Shown piece after piece: positions 40,726 through 53,258 of a stretch of DNA of 64,000 nucleotides. The first letter of the stretch is position 1. Every line of letters begins with the position of its first letter. The position numbers were made by a program, and so were the translations under genes. The stretch lies in the NCBI RefSeq assembly GCF_014898815.1, contig NW_026515428.1:930001-994000 (forward strand), given 5' to 3'. Below the pieces are notes generated by a model that worked only from the letters and a program-made list of their open reading frames with translations, ran no database searches and was not told the DNA's origin. The DNA is from Panonychus citri. Lineage: Eukaryota; Arthropoda; Arachnida; Trombidiformes; Tetranychidae.

Positions 40726-40739
40726 GCGCCACTTGGTGG
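40726..40739 (+). promoter_or_regulatory. CTCF-like motif between two genes
   Basis: The 14-mer GCGCCACTTGGTGG differs from the common CTCF core form GCGCCMYCTRGTGG at one position. It lies between the receptor and protease genes, where an insulator would be plausible. A single motif match is weak evidence. Confidence 0.25.
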
Positions 40740-41997
40740 TTAGAATTGGAACTAAAAAAGGGTAACTCATTTTTCATCTAAACGGTTAACAATTAATTTT
40801 AATTTTCTTTTAAGTTTTTCTTGTTACTGATTGAATTTAACTTTATTTTTACTTAATTATTGATCGAGTGTACTGTTTGAATTTTATTGTGAACCTTTAT
40901 TGTTGATAGAATTTAGAAAATCAATGAGAAAATTAATGGTCAAGATTCATCGTTTGGGTTGTGTTGATCTGCTTTTTTTGGTAGAATAAATTTTCTCATG
41001 TCTTAGTTATCGTTATTGGTCATTTTCAGGTAATTATTGTCTCTTTTTCTTTTGTCAATTTAACCTTTCGTGTGTCACATCTTCTCCATTGACCCTTTAA
41101 TTGTGATTAAAATGAAAGAGAAGAGAAAAAAAACCAAAAGAAAAGGATCGAATCTAAATTGAGTAATAGGCTTCTTTTTTTCTTTTGTCTTTTTTTTTCT
41201 ATTCTCTTTTGTGTATGTGACTTGTGACTTCTCCAAGATGGAAGCCATGTTTTCTTTCTTGGTACTTGTTAATTATGTTACTTTGTGTTGTCTTACCATC
41301 TAATTGATTTTGTTCTCTTCTTTTTTATTCTCATTAATTCTTTAGTGTTAATTAACATAATTTACAAGCTTCTGGCAAAACTGGTCAAGTTAATTTTTCT
41401 CTCTCAGGCCTGAGAGAGAATAAAAAAACTGTTTTGATCTTTTTTCAAGTGATGAGACAAACGGTAATCACATGAGGAGAGATACATCATAGGTACTCAA
41501 AAGAAAGGAAGCAGAAGAAGAAGATGAAAAAAGAACAGAATATAATTCTTTAACTGACAACAATTTAACCATTATTATCACTATCATCACAATCTTCATC
41601 TTCATCTTCATCTTCTTCATCATCATTACCATTATCATCTTCTCATGATCTAACATTAATTCTTACGCTTTTATTGTTTCTCCTTCTTTTTGCTCATTTT
41701 TATTCTTTTCTTGATTTCTTTCTTTATCTTTCTCTACTAAATGTTCGTTTACCTTTCTCTTCTTCTTCCTCCTTCTCACAGTTAATTCACAAGTTCTTAA
41801 AGATTCAAGGCACACCCAACGTCCAGTTCTTCAGACAATAATTGATTTCATTGGAGAACCAAACTAATCATCATTATTTCTCTTGAAATTGGTCAATTCA
41901 TGGTTAAACAAGCTGCTAAATTTACACAGCCTTCTATTATTCATTCACTCATCAAATAATTTCCTCTTGACTCTTGACCATATCATCTTGGCTTCAA

Positions 41998-42000
<3 letters not shown>

Positions 42001-42039
<39 letters not shown>
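42001..42039. repeat. (GA)n microsatellite
   Basis: Uninterrupted GA run of 39 bases in the intergenic region. Confidence 0.95.
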
Positions 42040-42041
<2 letters not shown>

Positions 42042-43081
42042 AACAATCAACAACCATGTACACATACATTGGATAATTAAAACAATATTGTCATGATGAT
42101 GAAAGAAAACAAAAGCCTCTACAAAAAAAGGAAGGATATGGAATCCACCCCACCCTCAATAACCATCATTCGAAGCCGTAAAATTTATCTCTATCATCAG
42201 CATCTTCATCTAATGTAAGTTTATTTTATTAATATTCTTTATTCATCTTTTTGATTATCCTTCTGTCATCATTCCCATCAGTCTTCTTATCATTGTCATC
42301 ATCAAAATCATGTTCAACACAAAAGTTAACTTCCGCATCTCTTTTTCTCTCTCTCAAGATCAACACAAAAAGATGAACATCTTAACCTTCTAGATGTAAT
42401 AACCAATTGAAATAGATTTTTTTTCACCTTCATCTTTTTCATCTCTCTCTCTCTCTCTCTATTGTAAATAACACTTAGACAAATCAAATTATTGTGTTGG
42501 TATATCATCGACATGCCGATAAATCATGTAAATTAATTCGATTCCCTTTTGTGTATATATTTAGCTGCAAGAGGAAATAATTTCCTCCTTTTTTTTATTC
42601 TTACCTTTACTACAACTAATCTAACTTATCATCTCTATCTTTCTTTGTATATTTTTCATGATCTTTAGGAAACATAATCAATTATTTATCTAGTTAACTG
42701 TATTGTAGTTATTTATTGCACCTTGTTGTATTTTCTTGTGTGTGTATGTGTGTATGTGTGTGGTTTGTGTTGATCCTCTCATCTGGTTTTATTAATGTAT
42801 CTTGTTGATTCCTTTTTGCTTGATTGTCTTTTTGTTTCCTTCTCCTCGTTTTTTGATTGTTGAGATAGAGATAATAATTTAACCTTCTTTTTTTCCCCTT
42901 AATTGATACATTAAAGATTGAAGAAGACACAAAGTTACCATTATCATGGGGACAAATAAACACACACAATAACAGAGTAACTGGTAAACAAATGGAAATG
43001 GAAATGGAAATGATTGAGAAAAACAACGAGAAATAAGGGAGAATAAGGTAAGAAGAATATGATGATTAATGTTAATTGTGA

Positions 43082-45695
43082 TTAAACCTCCAGGTCAATT
43101 GTTTTCTTAATCCAATCAAGGTGAGGTCGAATACGAGTGTAAACACCGGGTTGTTTAGGGCATCCACAGCAAGGTAAACCATACGAAGCAACACCAACAA
43201 CAACCCATTTATTTTGGGTATTTATCATAATTGGTCCACCACTATCACCCTACAGTAGGTAAGGGAAAAAAAGAATTCTCTCATTAATTAAAAGTAATTA
43301 ACACGAAAAGAGAACAAGAAAAAAAAAATATATTACAGGGAGAGAGAAAAAAATCTCTCATATAAATAATCTAAACATGTGAAAGAATCTTAGCTTTCAC
43401 AGAAAGTATAGAAATAACTAGTGATCCATTACAACTTAATTTAGATTAATTAAAGAAAAAACTGTATCCATTAATCAACACTAATTAAGGTTAATTAATA
43501 TTGTTTATTAATTCATTTACACTTCTTATTAAAGTGTTGATACTTTTTCCCGCTTAACCGTTACCTCTACTAGCGACATCTATTTTCCTTCAATTGTACT
43601 AATCAATCGTAATTAAACTAATCAAGATCTTAATTGTTGATTTTGTTTCTTTTTTCTATTAGATTGGATAACTTGTAATACTATATTTTGTTTACTATCA
43701 ATTGGATAATTTTGTAAGTTTGTCCTTGAAACTTTTCTGTTGTTTTAAGATAAATATTGTCTTGTGATTTTGAGAGATGTCAATTTCTCTCTCTCTCTCT
43801 CTCTCTCTTGTTTATACTGTTTGTAGTTAAAATTGATTGTTTTTTTATATTTTTCTTTGTTATTTACCTTGCAGGTATCGGTTCCACCTTCTTCATAACC
43901 TGCACACATGAGGGAGTCTGGAAAATTACTGATCTTCAACCAATCTGAACAAGTTGGATTTGAAAGTAACGGAATTTGAGCCTCTTTAAGTACATATGGA
44001 TTACCAGTTGATTGAGCATCGCCCCAGCCCACTATTGTTAATAAGTCTCCTTCTTTAATCTTTGGCTGTTCATCTGGTAAACATATTGGTGAAACCCATG
44101 AATCATCTAGAGAAACCGGAGCATTTAACTTAACTAAGGCTAAATCTCCCGTTTTTGTAGCTCGATCAAAGTTCGGATGCAAAATAACTTCCACGGGATA
44201 ACGAGTAATCTCCTTCTCATCTCTAATTAAGCTTCGATGTTTACCTAAAGCAATCGTCCAGGCTGAAGGGTTACCATCGGAAAGGAAACAATGTGCTGCC
44301 GTTAACACCCATTGATCAGAAACCAACGAACCACCACAATAATGACCAGTTGGTTCATTTCGAATATACCTCAGAGAAACCATCCATGGCCAGGAATTAG
44401 GAATCGCACTGTCGCCAGAAACGATTGTTAAAAGAAAAGGTGAAAAAACATTGGTACTCACTACCGGTCGAACTCCACAAAATGAACAATTATAACGTTC
44501 ATGTGGACAATTAGCCTCATCGCTACCATCTCTACATTGATCTTTACCGTCACATAATTGATCTTTAGGTACACAGTTCTCTGCATTTTTACACCTGAAT
44601 TCATCTGAATCACATCGGGCTGGTGTCTTTAAATGTTCAAAGTACATTTTGAAACCTTTATATTGTGGAACTACACCCGCAGGCCGTTTACCCGTGATGA
44701 ATCTAATATGAAGCTTATTAGAAGTTGTTCGAAAATTTCGATAATTGGACCCGGCGATTGGATTGGAACCCGTGAAAGTATCAATCAAATCTGCTGAACC
44801 AGTTTCTCCATCAAAAAATTGGATCTTTGTATCACCTTCGTAATTGTCAAGATCAAGACGAATCATTTTAATTGAGATGACATAATTTTCGGGAGCCAAT
44901 AAAGTCCAAGAGCAATCAGAATTTTCCGGATATGAGTAGAGTCCACTTTCGGCATATTCTGGAGAAACCAGATAACCATAAGGTTTCGAGATAAAAGCTG
45001 GCCTTTTAAATGGTTTACACGCTGCGCTATCATCTATCATTGGAATACAGCCTAAAATCAAGGAGAAAAAATCAAAACAACAATTAAATAATATTCTCGC
45101 AATGACAATTTGAATTGTCTCCTTTTCTGTATATTAAAAATATATATGGAAATTTTCACCAATACCATAACCTAATTAGGTCAACACCCTAGAAATAAGT
45201 ACAAAGTTCATCGAGAACATTAAATAAGTGATAAAATTGTATTATAAACTAATTGTTTGTATGATTCTTTTGCTGATAATCAACTAATCTCAACCTAAAT
45301 TGTATCTGATTGGAACCGTAAAGGAAAAACAACATTGATTAGTTTTCTTTCTGTTTCATCAACACATGAGTTTCCCTTGAATTAATATGTTTTCATGGTT
45401 CTCACATGAAAACCTGATGGAAATGTTCACATGATTGAAAGAAGATCCTTAAAGAACAATTTAAAAACAATGATTGATTTGTAACGAAATTCAAAGTAAT
45501 TTAGCTGTAAATTGGCGCAAAATGGATGAAATTCAGAAAATCTCATGCTACTGTTGATCAACTAATTCGCCAACAATTAGATTAGTTGAAGAATGGGAAA
45601 TTAAAATTGAAATTACCTTCCATCTCTCCCGTTGATACCAATGTTATGGTCGAGGAAATTAAAAAGCCGAAGGAAACAATTAACAAACGAAACAT
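43082..45695 (-). CDS. Secreted CUB-LDLa-trypsin serine protease
   Basis: Three exons (45617-45695, 43868-45051, 43082-43249) join by GT-AG introns in phase, giving 476 aa. Residues 1 to about 24 are a signal peptide. A CUB domain spans about 38-167 and an LDLa repeat 173-208, with its six Cys and an acidic DGSDE motif. The S1 protease domain starts at IVSG (236). The triad is His280 (TAAHC), Asp329 (GDLAL) and Ser424 (GDSGGP). Asp418 at the base of the S1 pocket predicts trypsin-like cleavage after Lys/Arg. The GDSGGP motif lies in exon 3, right after the intron. The residue before IVSG is Thr, not the Lys/Arg expected for a zymogen activated by a trypsin-like enzyme. A free-standing CSFC linker Cys may tether the pro-region. 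It probably acts extracellularly in an immune, clotting or developmental protease cascade; which one cannot be told from sequence. Confidence 0.93.
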
Positions 45696-48001
45696 GATCA
45701 CAATTCAATGAGACTGTTAAATAGTCAAAATTACCACAAATTTGATTTGAATCCCGTTAATTGGATTAATACAAAAGGTCAAGAAAACAAATGAGATCAG
45801 TTGACCAGAGGAATTAAAAAAACTCAATCAATAGTAAATTTCACATTCGATGAACAAGAAAAAAGTAATTCAAACTGAACAATTTAGCCCAAATGGATGA
45901 CAATTAATTACGTTCAAGATGATGACTCGAAATGACGATTAACAGTTAATTTAATTGTAACCATATTGCTGATTGGAAAGGGAATCAAAGTCACACCACT
46001 TAAACTGTACCACGAAGTTAATTGTTAAAGGTAAAATCCATAGTAAAGATGAATGAAAATGAAACAATAACAATTAATATGATTAATTATCAACAATTAA
46101 TCAAAACACAAGAAAAACGTAAATCAAGATTATCGATTAACGTGAAAAAAATAACAACATATTATTAACACAGTGAAACAATTTAGTAGATTTTTGGTTA
46201 ATTGTAAATATTAGACTTTTTTTTGGGTTGTTAATTGTTTGTTAATTAAATCATCATTTGATTCACATTGACAATGAAGTGACAGTGAGACTGGGTAATA
46301 ATAATACAATACAAAGAGGGAGTAAACTTAATTAATGAGAAAACAATTAACTGATCAGTCATTCCTACTGATTTGCCTTTTGATTGTTATCATCGTCATC
46401 ATGTAGTTAGTTAATTGTGAACATCCCACCCAAATACTATTAGTTACCTTTTTATTTAATCAACAAATATGATCAACAAAAAAATTGATAATTTAGTTTA
46501 ATGATTCAACTATTTTCAGCTTAATCATTTCACACAATCAAATTGTTAACAATCAAAAAGTGAAAACGTAATTGTAATTAAATTAATAACAATCCGAATG
46601 TCCAAATTGATTGTTTTTCACCACCAAATTGTTGATTGTTGATTGTTAATTGTTCAATTGTCTTTCATATGATTAATAAATTGTTGTTATAAAACTTTAA
46701 AGGTTAATTTTTCATAATCAATGTGATTCAATTGATTCAATTTAATCAAATTAAATATTAAATAATCAAAGTATAAAAATGATGACGATGAAAAATACTG
46801 ATTGTGATGATCAATATTTAATTGTGATTGATTTTAATTGACATAAAGTTGATTGAACTGTCCTATTATCTTTATGTTGTTGATTAATTAATTCATTTTC
46901 ACAGACTTTCATTGTCTGGGTTGACAATTTAATTCAATTGTCATCCAACAATTAACTGAATTGTTTGTAACTCATTAAATTTCTCTCATTATGTAACAAT
47001 TTAATTCTGTTCAAACGTAACAATTAACTCTAATCAAGGACTAGGTCAAATACTAATTTTTGTTTACCAATAAAATTGATCATCTCTTTTAATTGTAATT
47101 ATCGTTTTTTTGTTTAATTATTATTACGGACAGAAAATTATCATTAATACATTAATAATGTATATTAGTTTTACAATTAAGGTGTTTGGAAATTGAGAGA
47201 GAAAACTAAATTTAAATTTAAATTACTTGTTCATCTTTGCTTTTTTTTGGTTGATAAATAAATATAAACTTGGACTAGAGCAAATTTTGTAGGCAATTTT
47301 TGTTGTTGATCGATGGAGAGAGTTAATTGTGATGATTAACTTAATTATTGGGATGTAACTATTGGTTTTTTCTTTTCTTTGATTCGTTTGGTTTCTGGTT
47401 TCCTTTTTCTTGTTCTGGTTCTCTGTTTTGGTCCATATTCTTGATGTTAACTGTTAATTCAATATCAGGTGGGACGAGGCTTAATCCATGTCACATGAGT
47501 GGTGAAGTGTTTACAATTAAGTTAATTGTGATCAGAGGAGGTAAGAGTTTGAGGAGTGACTCATAGTCATTGAATAACAGGTTAATTATGAAGTTTTAAG
47601 AGGAGAGAGAGAGAGAGAGGGAGAGGGAGAGGGAGAGGGAGAGGTGGGAGAGTAATTCAATTGTTATTATGATCAATTTAGGATGGAGATTGAAGGCGGA
47701 AAAGGAAAGGATAACTTTTCATGGAAAATGTTAATTTTACAATGGAAAATAAAATTGCATGTATCTTTTTAGTCTTGGATTTTTCCAACTAATCCATAAA
47801 TAGTATTATTTCTTGTAGGCTTTTGGAGTATCATAGTGGAAGGTCATTGCTGCCCAATTGTATTACAATAACAACAAATAATAATTTATAATCACACGGG
47901 AAGGATTGCCAAATCTGGTTATTTGTAAATTGTTGAACCTTTCAAATCGAGTTGATCTTTTCTTCACAATTTGGATAATAAATTTGGCAGTAAGTAGGAA
48001 T
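45696..48001. other. Intergenic region upstream of the protease
   Basis: AT-rich spacer dominated by variants of ATTGTTAATTG. It includes the presumed protease promoter just above 45695 and a GA/GGGAGA tract at 47601-47650. A + strand open frame at 47348-47566 has no supporting features. Confidence 0.55.
47601..47650. repeat. (GA)n grading into (GGGAGA)n
   Basis: A GA dinucleotide run passes into about four GGGAGA hexamer units. This compound purine tract differs from the pure GA runs elsewhere and is G-rich. Confidence 0.85.
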
Positions 48002-48229
48002 CTAGAGTGACCATTGGAAGAGCTGGAAATGTTTTCCTTTGTCTTTGTAAGCAGAAAGATGGATAAAAGGTGGACAACCATTTAGATTTAGGTTGGTGAT
48101 AGATGATTTTGATGACAATGATGAAGTTGATTCCAAATTATTGTTATATAATCCATGATTACCAAGCATGGCTTTTATCCGGTCCAGATCACAACCTTTT
48201 TTTTTAAATTGATTGAGAAATTATCACCA
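48002..48229 (-). CDS. Orphan coding-like frame, possible alternative 3' exon
   Basis: A - strand frame of about 75 codons ends at TAG (48002-48004). Its composition resembles a cytosolic or cytoplasmic-tail segment: charged start (GCDLDRIKAMLG), a Ser/Asn-rich middle and an aromatic end (HFQLFQWSL). It lies 600 bases downstream of the stop of the SUEL-CUB-sushi gene on the same strand. It could be an alternative last exon of that gene, part of its 3' UTR, or an unrelated remnant. No strong acceptor precedes it; the best AG follows an A-tract. Confidence 0.25.
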
Positions 48230-48826
48230 ACTCTTTTTTTTTGGGAATAATGTTGGGATTTGTTGACTGTTCAATTATTAATCAATTTCCGGAATTAATA
48301 GATTAATGAATCAATACATGTATTCATAATGGAAAACTTTCAGCTTGGAAAGACAATTGATGAGTATGATGATGATGATGATGATGGTGAGAAAGTAAAA
48401 GGAGGCGAAAGGAAATGAAAATTTCAAATTGGGATTAACTGTGTTGCCAAGATGAATGAATAATGATGAAAATTCAGATGATTTGGATGATGAGGAATCA
48501 CTAAGGTTTCAATTATTGTGCTTGTTAATCTTATCATCATCATGCTCATCATCATAATCCTCTGGCAAAACTATAATGATAATAAAAATGGTTCTGGTGA
48601 CATCACTTAATCATTTGTCTGTTTGTTTGTTTTGTCCATATTGTTTTCCCATCAAAGTCCAATACAATCAATGTGAACACATGATAATCTAGTGACGATA
48701 GATTTGTTTTCTTATTTTGAGGTTTGGTTGATGAAGAGATTTAGAATAATAGAAATCATGGTTTGCTGCTTAAGTTGCTGATTATATAGATTAGTTAATT
48801 TAATTTGTACTGGTTGATTGTGACAG

Positions 48827-51800
48827 TTAAACGTTAACCGGCGATGTGTTGGTCAATGGAACAGTAGCTTCGTGAGTGTAAGTTAATAAACTGGCCTTTG
48901 ATCGCCTCGAACGACATTTGACAATAGTAACAACGAAAATGACCAAAACTACAACCAATAGAACCATTAAACTAATTGGAATAACAAAATCTGTAAGAAA
49001 AAAGAGAGAAAAAATATAAATTATTAATTTAAATTGATTTTTGATTAATGGTTGTGTTAGTAACAAGATAATCAGGGTTTAGGAAAACAATTAGATTAGT
49101 TTGAAGTCTCAAAAAAAGAAAATTATTAGGGATTAATGATTTAATCATTGATTATAATTAGCGAAAACCAGTTCAGGTTAGAAATGTTTCCTTTGACCAG
49201 GTCGTTGATTGTTTCGTTATTATTACATTATTCATAATTGTTGGAATTGTTTTCATTACAATTTATTATGATAAGTGTGTGAAAACATGGGTTCTCATCA
49301 GAGTAATTAATCATATTAATAAATTAATGATAATAAGTGAATTTAAGTTTATAATCAAAAGGCTTGGAGAGGAAATTGGATTATTAGTTAAATAACAAGT
49401 CGATATCGAGGATTGTTTTTCCTCTTGTCAAGGTTAGGGTATATAAAATTTATAATCGCTAGAGAAATGATTAATAGTGATTATGTTTGCTTCCAACTAA
49501 CTACTAGTTAACGTTCAATTTAATCCTTGTTATTATTTTGTTTTCCTTCACTATTAATCATTATATTAAAACAAAATGGAAAGTAATAAAATTAGAAAAT
49601 ATTAATAGTTTCAATGATTAAAATAATTTAGTAACAATCAACATCCAATATCAAATGAAGTAACTTTTTAAAATGGAGATTAAGGTTCACCAAATTGAAA
49701 TGAGTTGAAAAATAGTGGACAGAGTTAATTGTTTTGGATTAACTTACCAGAAAACAAAGCTTTTTCATTTCTATCAATGGGTTTGGTTAATTGATGCCTT
49801 GAAGGGTAATTCATTGAGATATTGTTATCAATGTCACCATCAATTGAGGCTACTGATGATTCTGGTGAAACGTCAGGGGAATCAATGTCAGCGATTTCTG
49901 GTTGTTGAAAAGAAGATTAGAAAAAAAAAGTAACATAAATTTAGATTAATTGAAATTTTTTGATTCTTGTAATAGCAATTAATTGTTTACTTACTGACAC
50001 ATGAGCTGACAATTCCATCCCAATTATTCCTAAGGCAATTTAGATACTTTTTGGACTCCCTTGTATCTTTAAAGATATAACCTTCACAACAACTCATAAC
50101 GGCTGAGCTTTCATTTTGTTCAACAATGTGACCTTTAAATGGATCTGGTAACTTTGGACAACCATTAACTGTTAATTACAATTGAGATTTGGATTTAACA
50201 AAAAAAAAGAAAGGTAAAGATTAATGATAAGTCAAATGGACTGGGTTGGTGACATTATTTACCTTGATATCTAACTAGCCAACCTCGGGTTGCTCGGAAT
50301 TCATTTTGTATGAAGGATAATCGGACTGTTGAACTTTTGGTTTGGAAAGTTTTTAAATTTGTCACCTCATCCCCACAAAGATCTTCCGATTTTTGGTCAG
50401 TTTCAACAATCAATTTGTCGGTACATTCATATACAGCAGGGTCGAGGAATGTTTTCTGTTTAACTACTCGAGGATTTGTTATTTGCATATCCAAAACTTG
50501 TAATTCAATAGTTTGACCCTCAGTAGCTTCAATTGTCCAGTTACACTCATCTAGTTTGGCTGAATAATCAGGATAAGTAGGTGATGAAATATAACCATAG
50601 GATTGATTCAATCGACTGTTACAGTAATGATGTAATGCACGTGATGCTAAAAGTGGACACAGGTCAATGGAAGAAAAATAAAAGATATTAATAAATAAAA
50701 CAAGATACAAATAAATTTCATGTATAAGATTACAATTTGTGGTCTACTTTAACTGTAGAAATACAGTTCGTCAATTGTTTACAGTTGACAAACATGGACC
50801 CTAATGATTAATGGTCAGCTAAACAAATCTTGCCATTATTTTCAATATCATCGAAAGAAAATTAATTTCAACACAATCAATAAACCAGAAACAATATTAA
50901 CACAATCAAATATCGGAGGGAAAAAAATAACAAGTATTATTATTGAAAATATGAATAAATATATTTGATGATGATGATAACCTAACAATATAATAAGTGT
51001 ATTAGTTTGAGTGATGCCTATTGATGCAGAGAGAAATTTAAATTGCTAGTTAATGGTCAATTGTTGGTTGTGAATAATTTACATGTTAAACAGATGGTTA
51101 AAGTTGATTATTAAATTGCCAAAGTAATAAAGCTATTGGATAATCAGTAAATTAATAAATTATTATTAAATCATTTCTTTCATAAAAGAAAAGCCTTAAT
51201 CATAATAACTTATTTACAAAGAGTCTCAAATTTTACTCTACTGTCAATGTGTTTCTGTGTGTGTTTACCTCTATTGTTTATGATCATCAAATGAATATTT
51301 TATTATTATTGGTAATCTATTGATAACAACATATGATATTCATATATAAGTGTTATTTTTACCTCCCTCTTCATCCTCCTCTCGTACTCTACCATCATCA
51401 TCATACCCTCTCTCCCGCAAAGTTTTACCCTAAATTGGATTTGAGTGTGGGGATTTCGAGCTATTGTATTACCAATAAATGGTAGATGAGTTTAGATCTG
51501 TTTCTAAATAAATTATTGAGGCTACTTTTTGATTGTAATATAATTGCGATATCTATTATTATCGAGGTTTTTTTTATATTCAAAAGTTTTGGATTACTTA
51601 ATCTACTCTCGATTGTTAACACACTCGATGAGTTAATAAGTTTCCAATGGTTAACCGTAACAAATTTAATCCATTTGTTTGGTACTTATTATCTTATTCG
51701 ATTCACTTTCTTTAGGTACTCATTGTGGTGTCAATCAGTAACAAAGAGAGAGAGAGAGAGAAACACTCACTCTATGGGGTAATAGATAACAGTATAATAC

Positions 51801-52914
51801 ATATTCTCAAAAGAATCATTGAAATAACAAATATAATAATGAGAAAAGTTTATAAAAGTTTTTCCCTTTATAAATAAAGTTTTCATAAAAGTTTCAGAAT
51901 CATTTCCTCTTTGTTAGGTAAACAAATTGCAAGCAAATTGATGCAATGATTTTTTACTCATTCAATTATGATTGAGGAAATATTAAAACGTCAATTGTAT
52001 AATAATTATATAGATATTAATATAATACATGATCAATTGGAATCTAATTTTTTTTTTCTTCTTCTTTTTCTGAGTTGGAAGGTATTTGGGATAATAGATG
52101 GAGCTTCATGTTTCAATAGATTAATACAATAAATTTCTATTTATTGTACCGATCAGATCAAGAAAAACTGACCAGTCAAATTGGTTAAAGCTTAAACCAA
52201 ATCAAAGGTTATTGTGTAAATAGAGTTTATATGAGGTCAACTGTCAAAATTTTACAAAATGATTACTTACTATTGATACATGAATATTTCATCATTATAT
52301 GACCAGATCCAGAGCATTGATGTACCATTTCTGATTGATGGAAGGTACAATTTCTAGATGTCATACATCTAAAGGAACAGTGAATAATAGAGAAGATGAA
52401 AAAGAAGATGAAGAAGAGGAGAAAGAAAGAGAGAAGAGAGAATTAGAAAACAAATAATAGGCAATGTCAATGATAAGAAATACACACATTAAGATGTGTG
52501 TCTTGTTTTTCTTTACCCACGTAAAGTTGTTACATGGAAATAGACAATTAACTTGATAATAAAATAGGACAAGGGTGAGAATTGTGATAATTACCTGGCA
52601 ATGGTTGAAGGTCTTATATCTTCATAGCAATCATGGTGAACGGATGAAGATGCTACGGTTCGGTGAAGATAATTATTTTCACCACAGTGAGGATTTGATT
52701 CTAAAGATGTTGAAAAATAAGCTTCTCTAATAATAAGTTTCATTTCCTCGGGACATAAGATTGATATCTTTTCCTCTGGTACAGGTTTACAAATTGTCTC
52801 GTTAATTTCATCTTTTTCTTTAATGATGTGGGTGAATGGATGAATGGGTGGAAAGAGAAAAAGAAAAGAAAAAATTATTGCTACTTGAATGTTGAACAAG
52901 AACATCATCATCAT
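48827..52914 (-). CDS. SUEL lectin-CUB-sushi type I membrane protein
   Basis: Six exons join in phase by GT-AG introns: 52595-52914, 52271-52368, 50263-50646, 49995-50168, 49748-49897 and 48827-48990 (1290 nt, 429 aa). Residues 1 to about 28 form a signal peptide. A SUEL-type galactose-binding-lectin-like domain spans about 42-137, with the typical ILCP start, Cys pattern and final YSC. A CUB domain covers 148-267, and a sushi/CCP module with four expected Cys covers 271-324. An acidic, Ser-rich stalk leads to a transmembrane helix at about 377-400 and a 29-residue basic-then-polar tail. The start is the first of four consecutive ATGs. The architecture suggests a cell-surface adhesion or recognition protein binding glycans or proteins. 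I do not know a named orthologue, so no symbol is given. The 1.6-kb intron at 50647-52270 is free of recognisable genes. Confidence 0.88.
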
Positions 52915-53184
52915 CCTTTTCTTTTTTTTCTTTTACTGATGAATTTTGAAACAATACAAACACAAAACTGTTCAAAGTATTGGAACTTAACAAACACAAG
53001 AAGAGAAAATATTAAATGATGAACAAAACTTATTCAAGGTTCATCTTTAAGTATTTTTATCAGTAAACAATTAAACAGCTCATACAATCAAGTAAACAAT
53101 TAACTAAGAATTAAAACTTTGATGTCAATCTAACTTGAAACACTGAAAAGAAATGAAGAGAAAAATAATAAACACTCAAGTTTA

Positions 53185-53258
53185 GAATAGAAAAAACGAA
53201 AATCGGTTGTGCGCATATTCTCGCGCATGCGCACAACTGATTTTCGTTTTTTCTATTC
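53185..53258. repeat. Long hairpin, 32-bp arms
   Basis: The left arm 53185-53216 and right arm 53227-53258 are reverse complements except for one position, which would be G-U in RNA. They enclose a 10-base loop. The outer arm is GAATAGAAAAAACGAAAATC and the inner part is GC-rich. It could be a short foldback element, a cruciform-forming regulatory site or a small-RNA precursor. Confidence 0.9.
53222..53233. promoter_or_regulatory. Perfect NRF1/Ewg consensus site
   Basis: CGCGCATGCGCA matches the NRF1 consensus YGCGCAYGCGCR at all 12 positions. NRF1 (Ewg in flies) is a metazoan activator of promoters. The site sits at the loop and right arm of the hairpin, about 310 bp upstream of the SUEL-CUB-sushi start codon. 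In this AT-rich DNA a GC 12-mer is unlikely by chance. Confidence 0.55.

Larger units (their letters stand above)
38549..43081. other. Intergenic region between receptor and protease genes
   Basis: About 4.5 kb between the receptor start codon and the protease stop codon. Its right part should include the protease 3' UTR, and its left part the receptor promoter. Apart from one candidate secreted micropeptide (39150-39278), a CTCF-like motif (40726-40739) and a (GA)n run (42001-42039), I see only AT-rich and pyrimidine-rich sequence. Confidence 0.6.

Noticed and set aside
43556..43600. Second CTCF-like match (GCGACATCTAT) in protease intron 2
   Set aside because: It has more mismatches in the core than the 40726 site, so it is not reported as a feature.
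47348..47566. 72-codon + strand frame
   Set aside because: It has aromatic-rich T-tract composition, no signal-peptide logic and no splice partners.
51486..51782. 98-codon hydrophobic + strand frame
   Set aside because: It lies within an intron of the SUEL-CUB-sushi gene, is T-rich in composition and shows no domain or conserved pattern.
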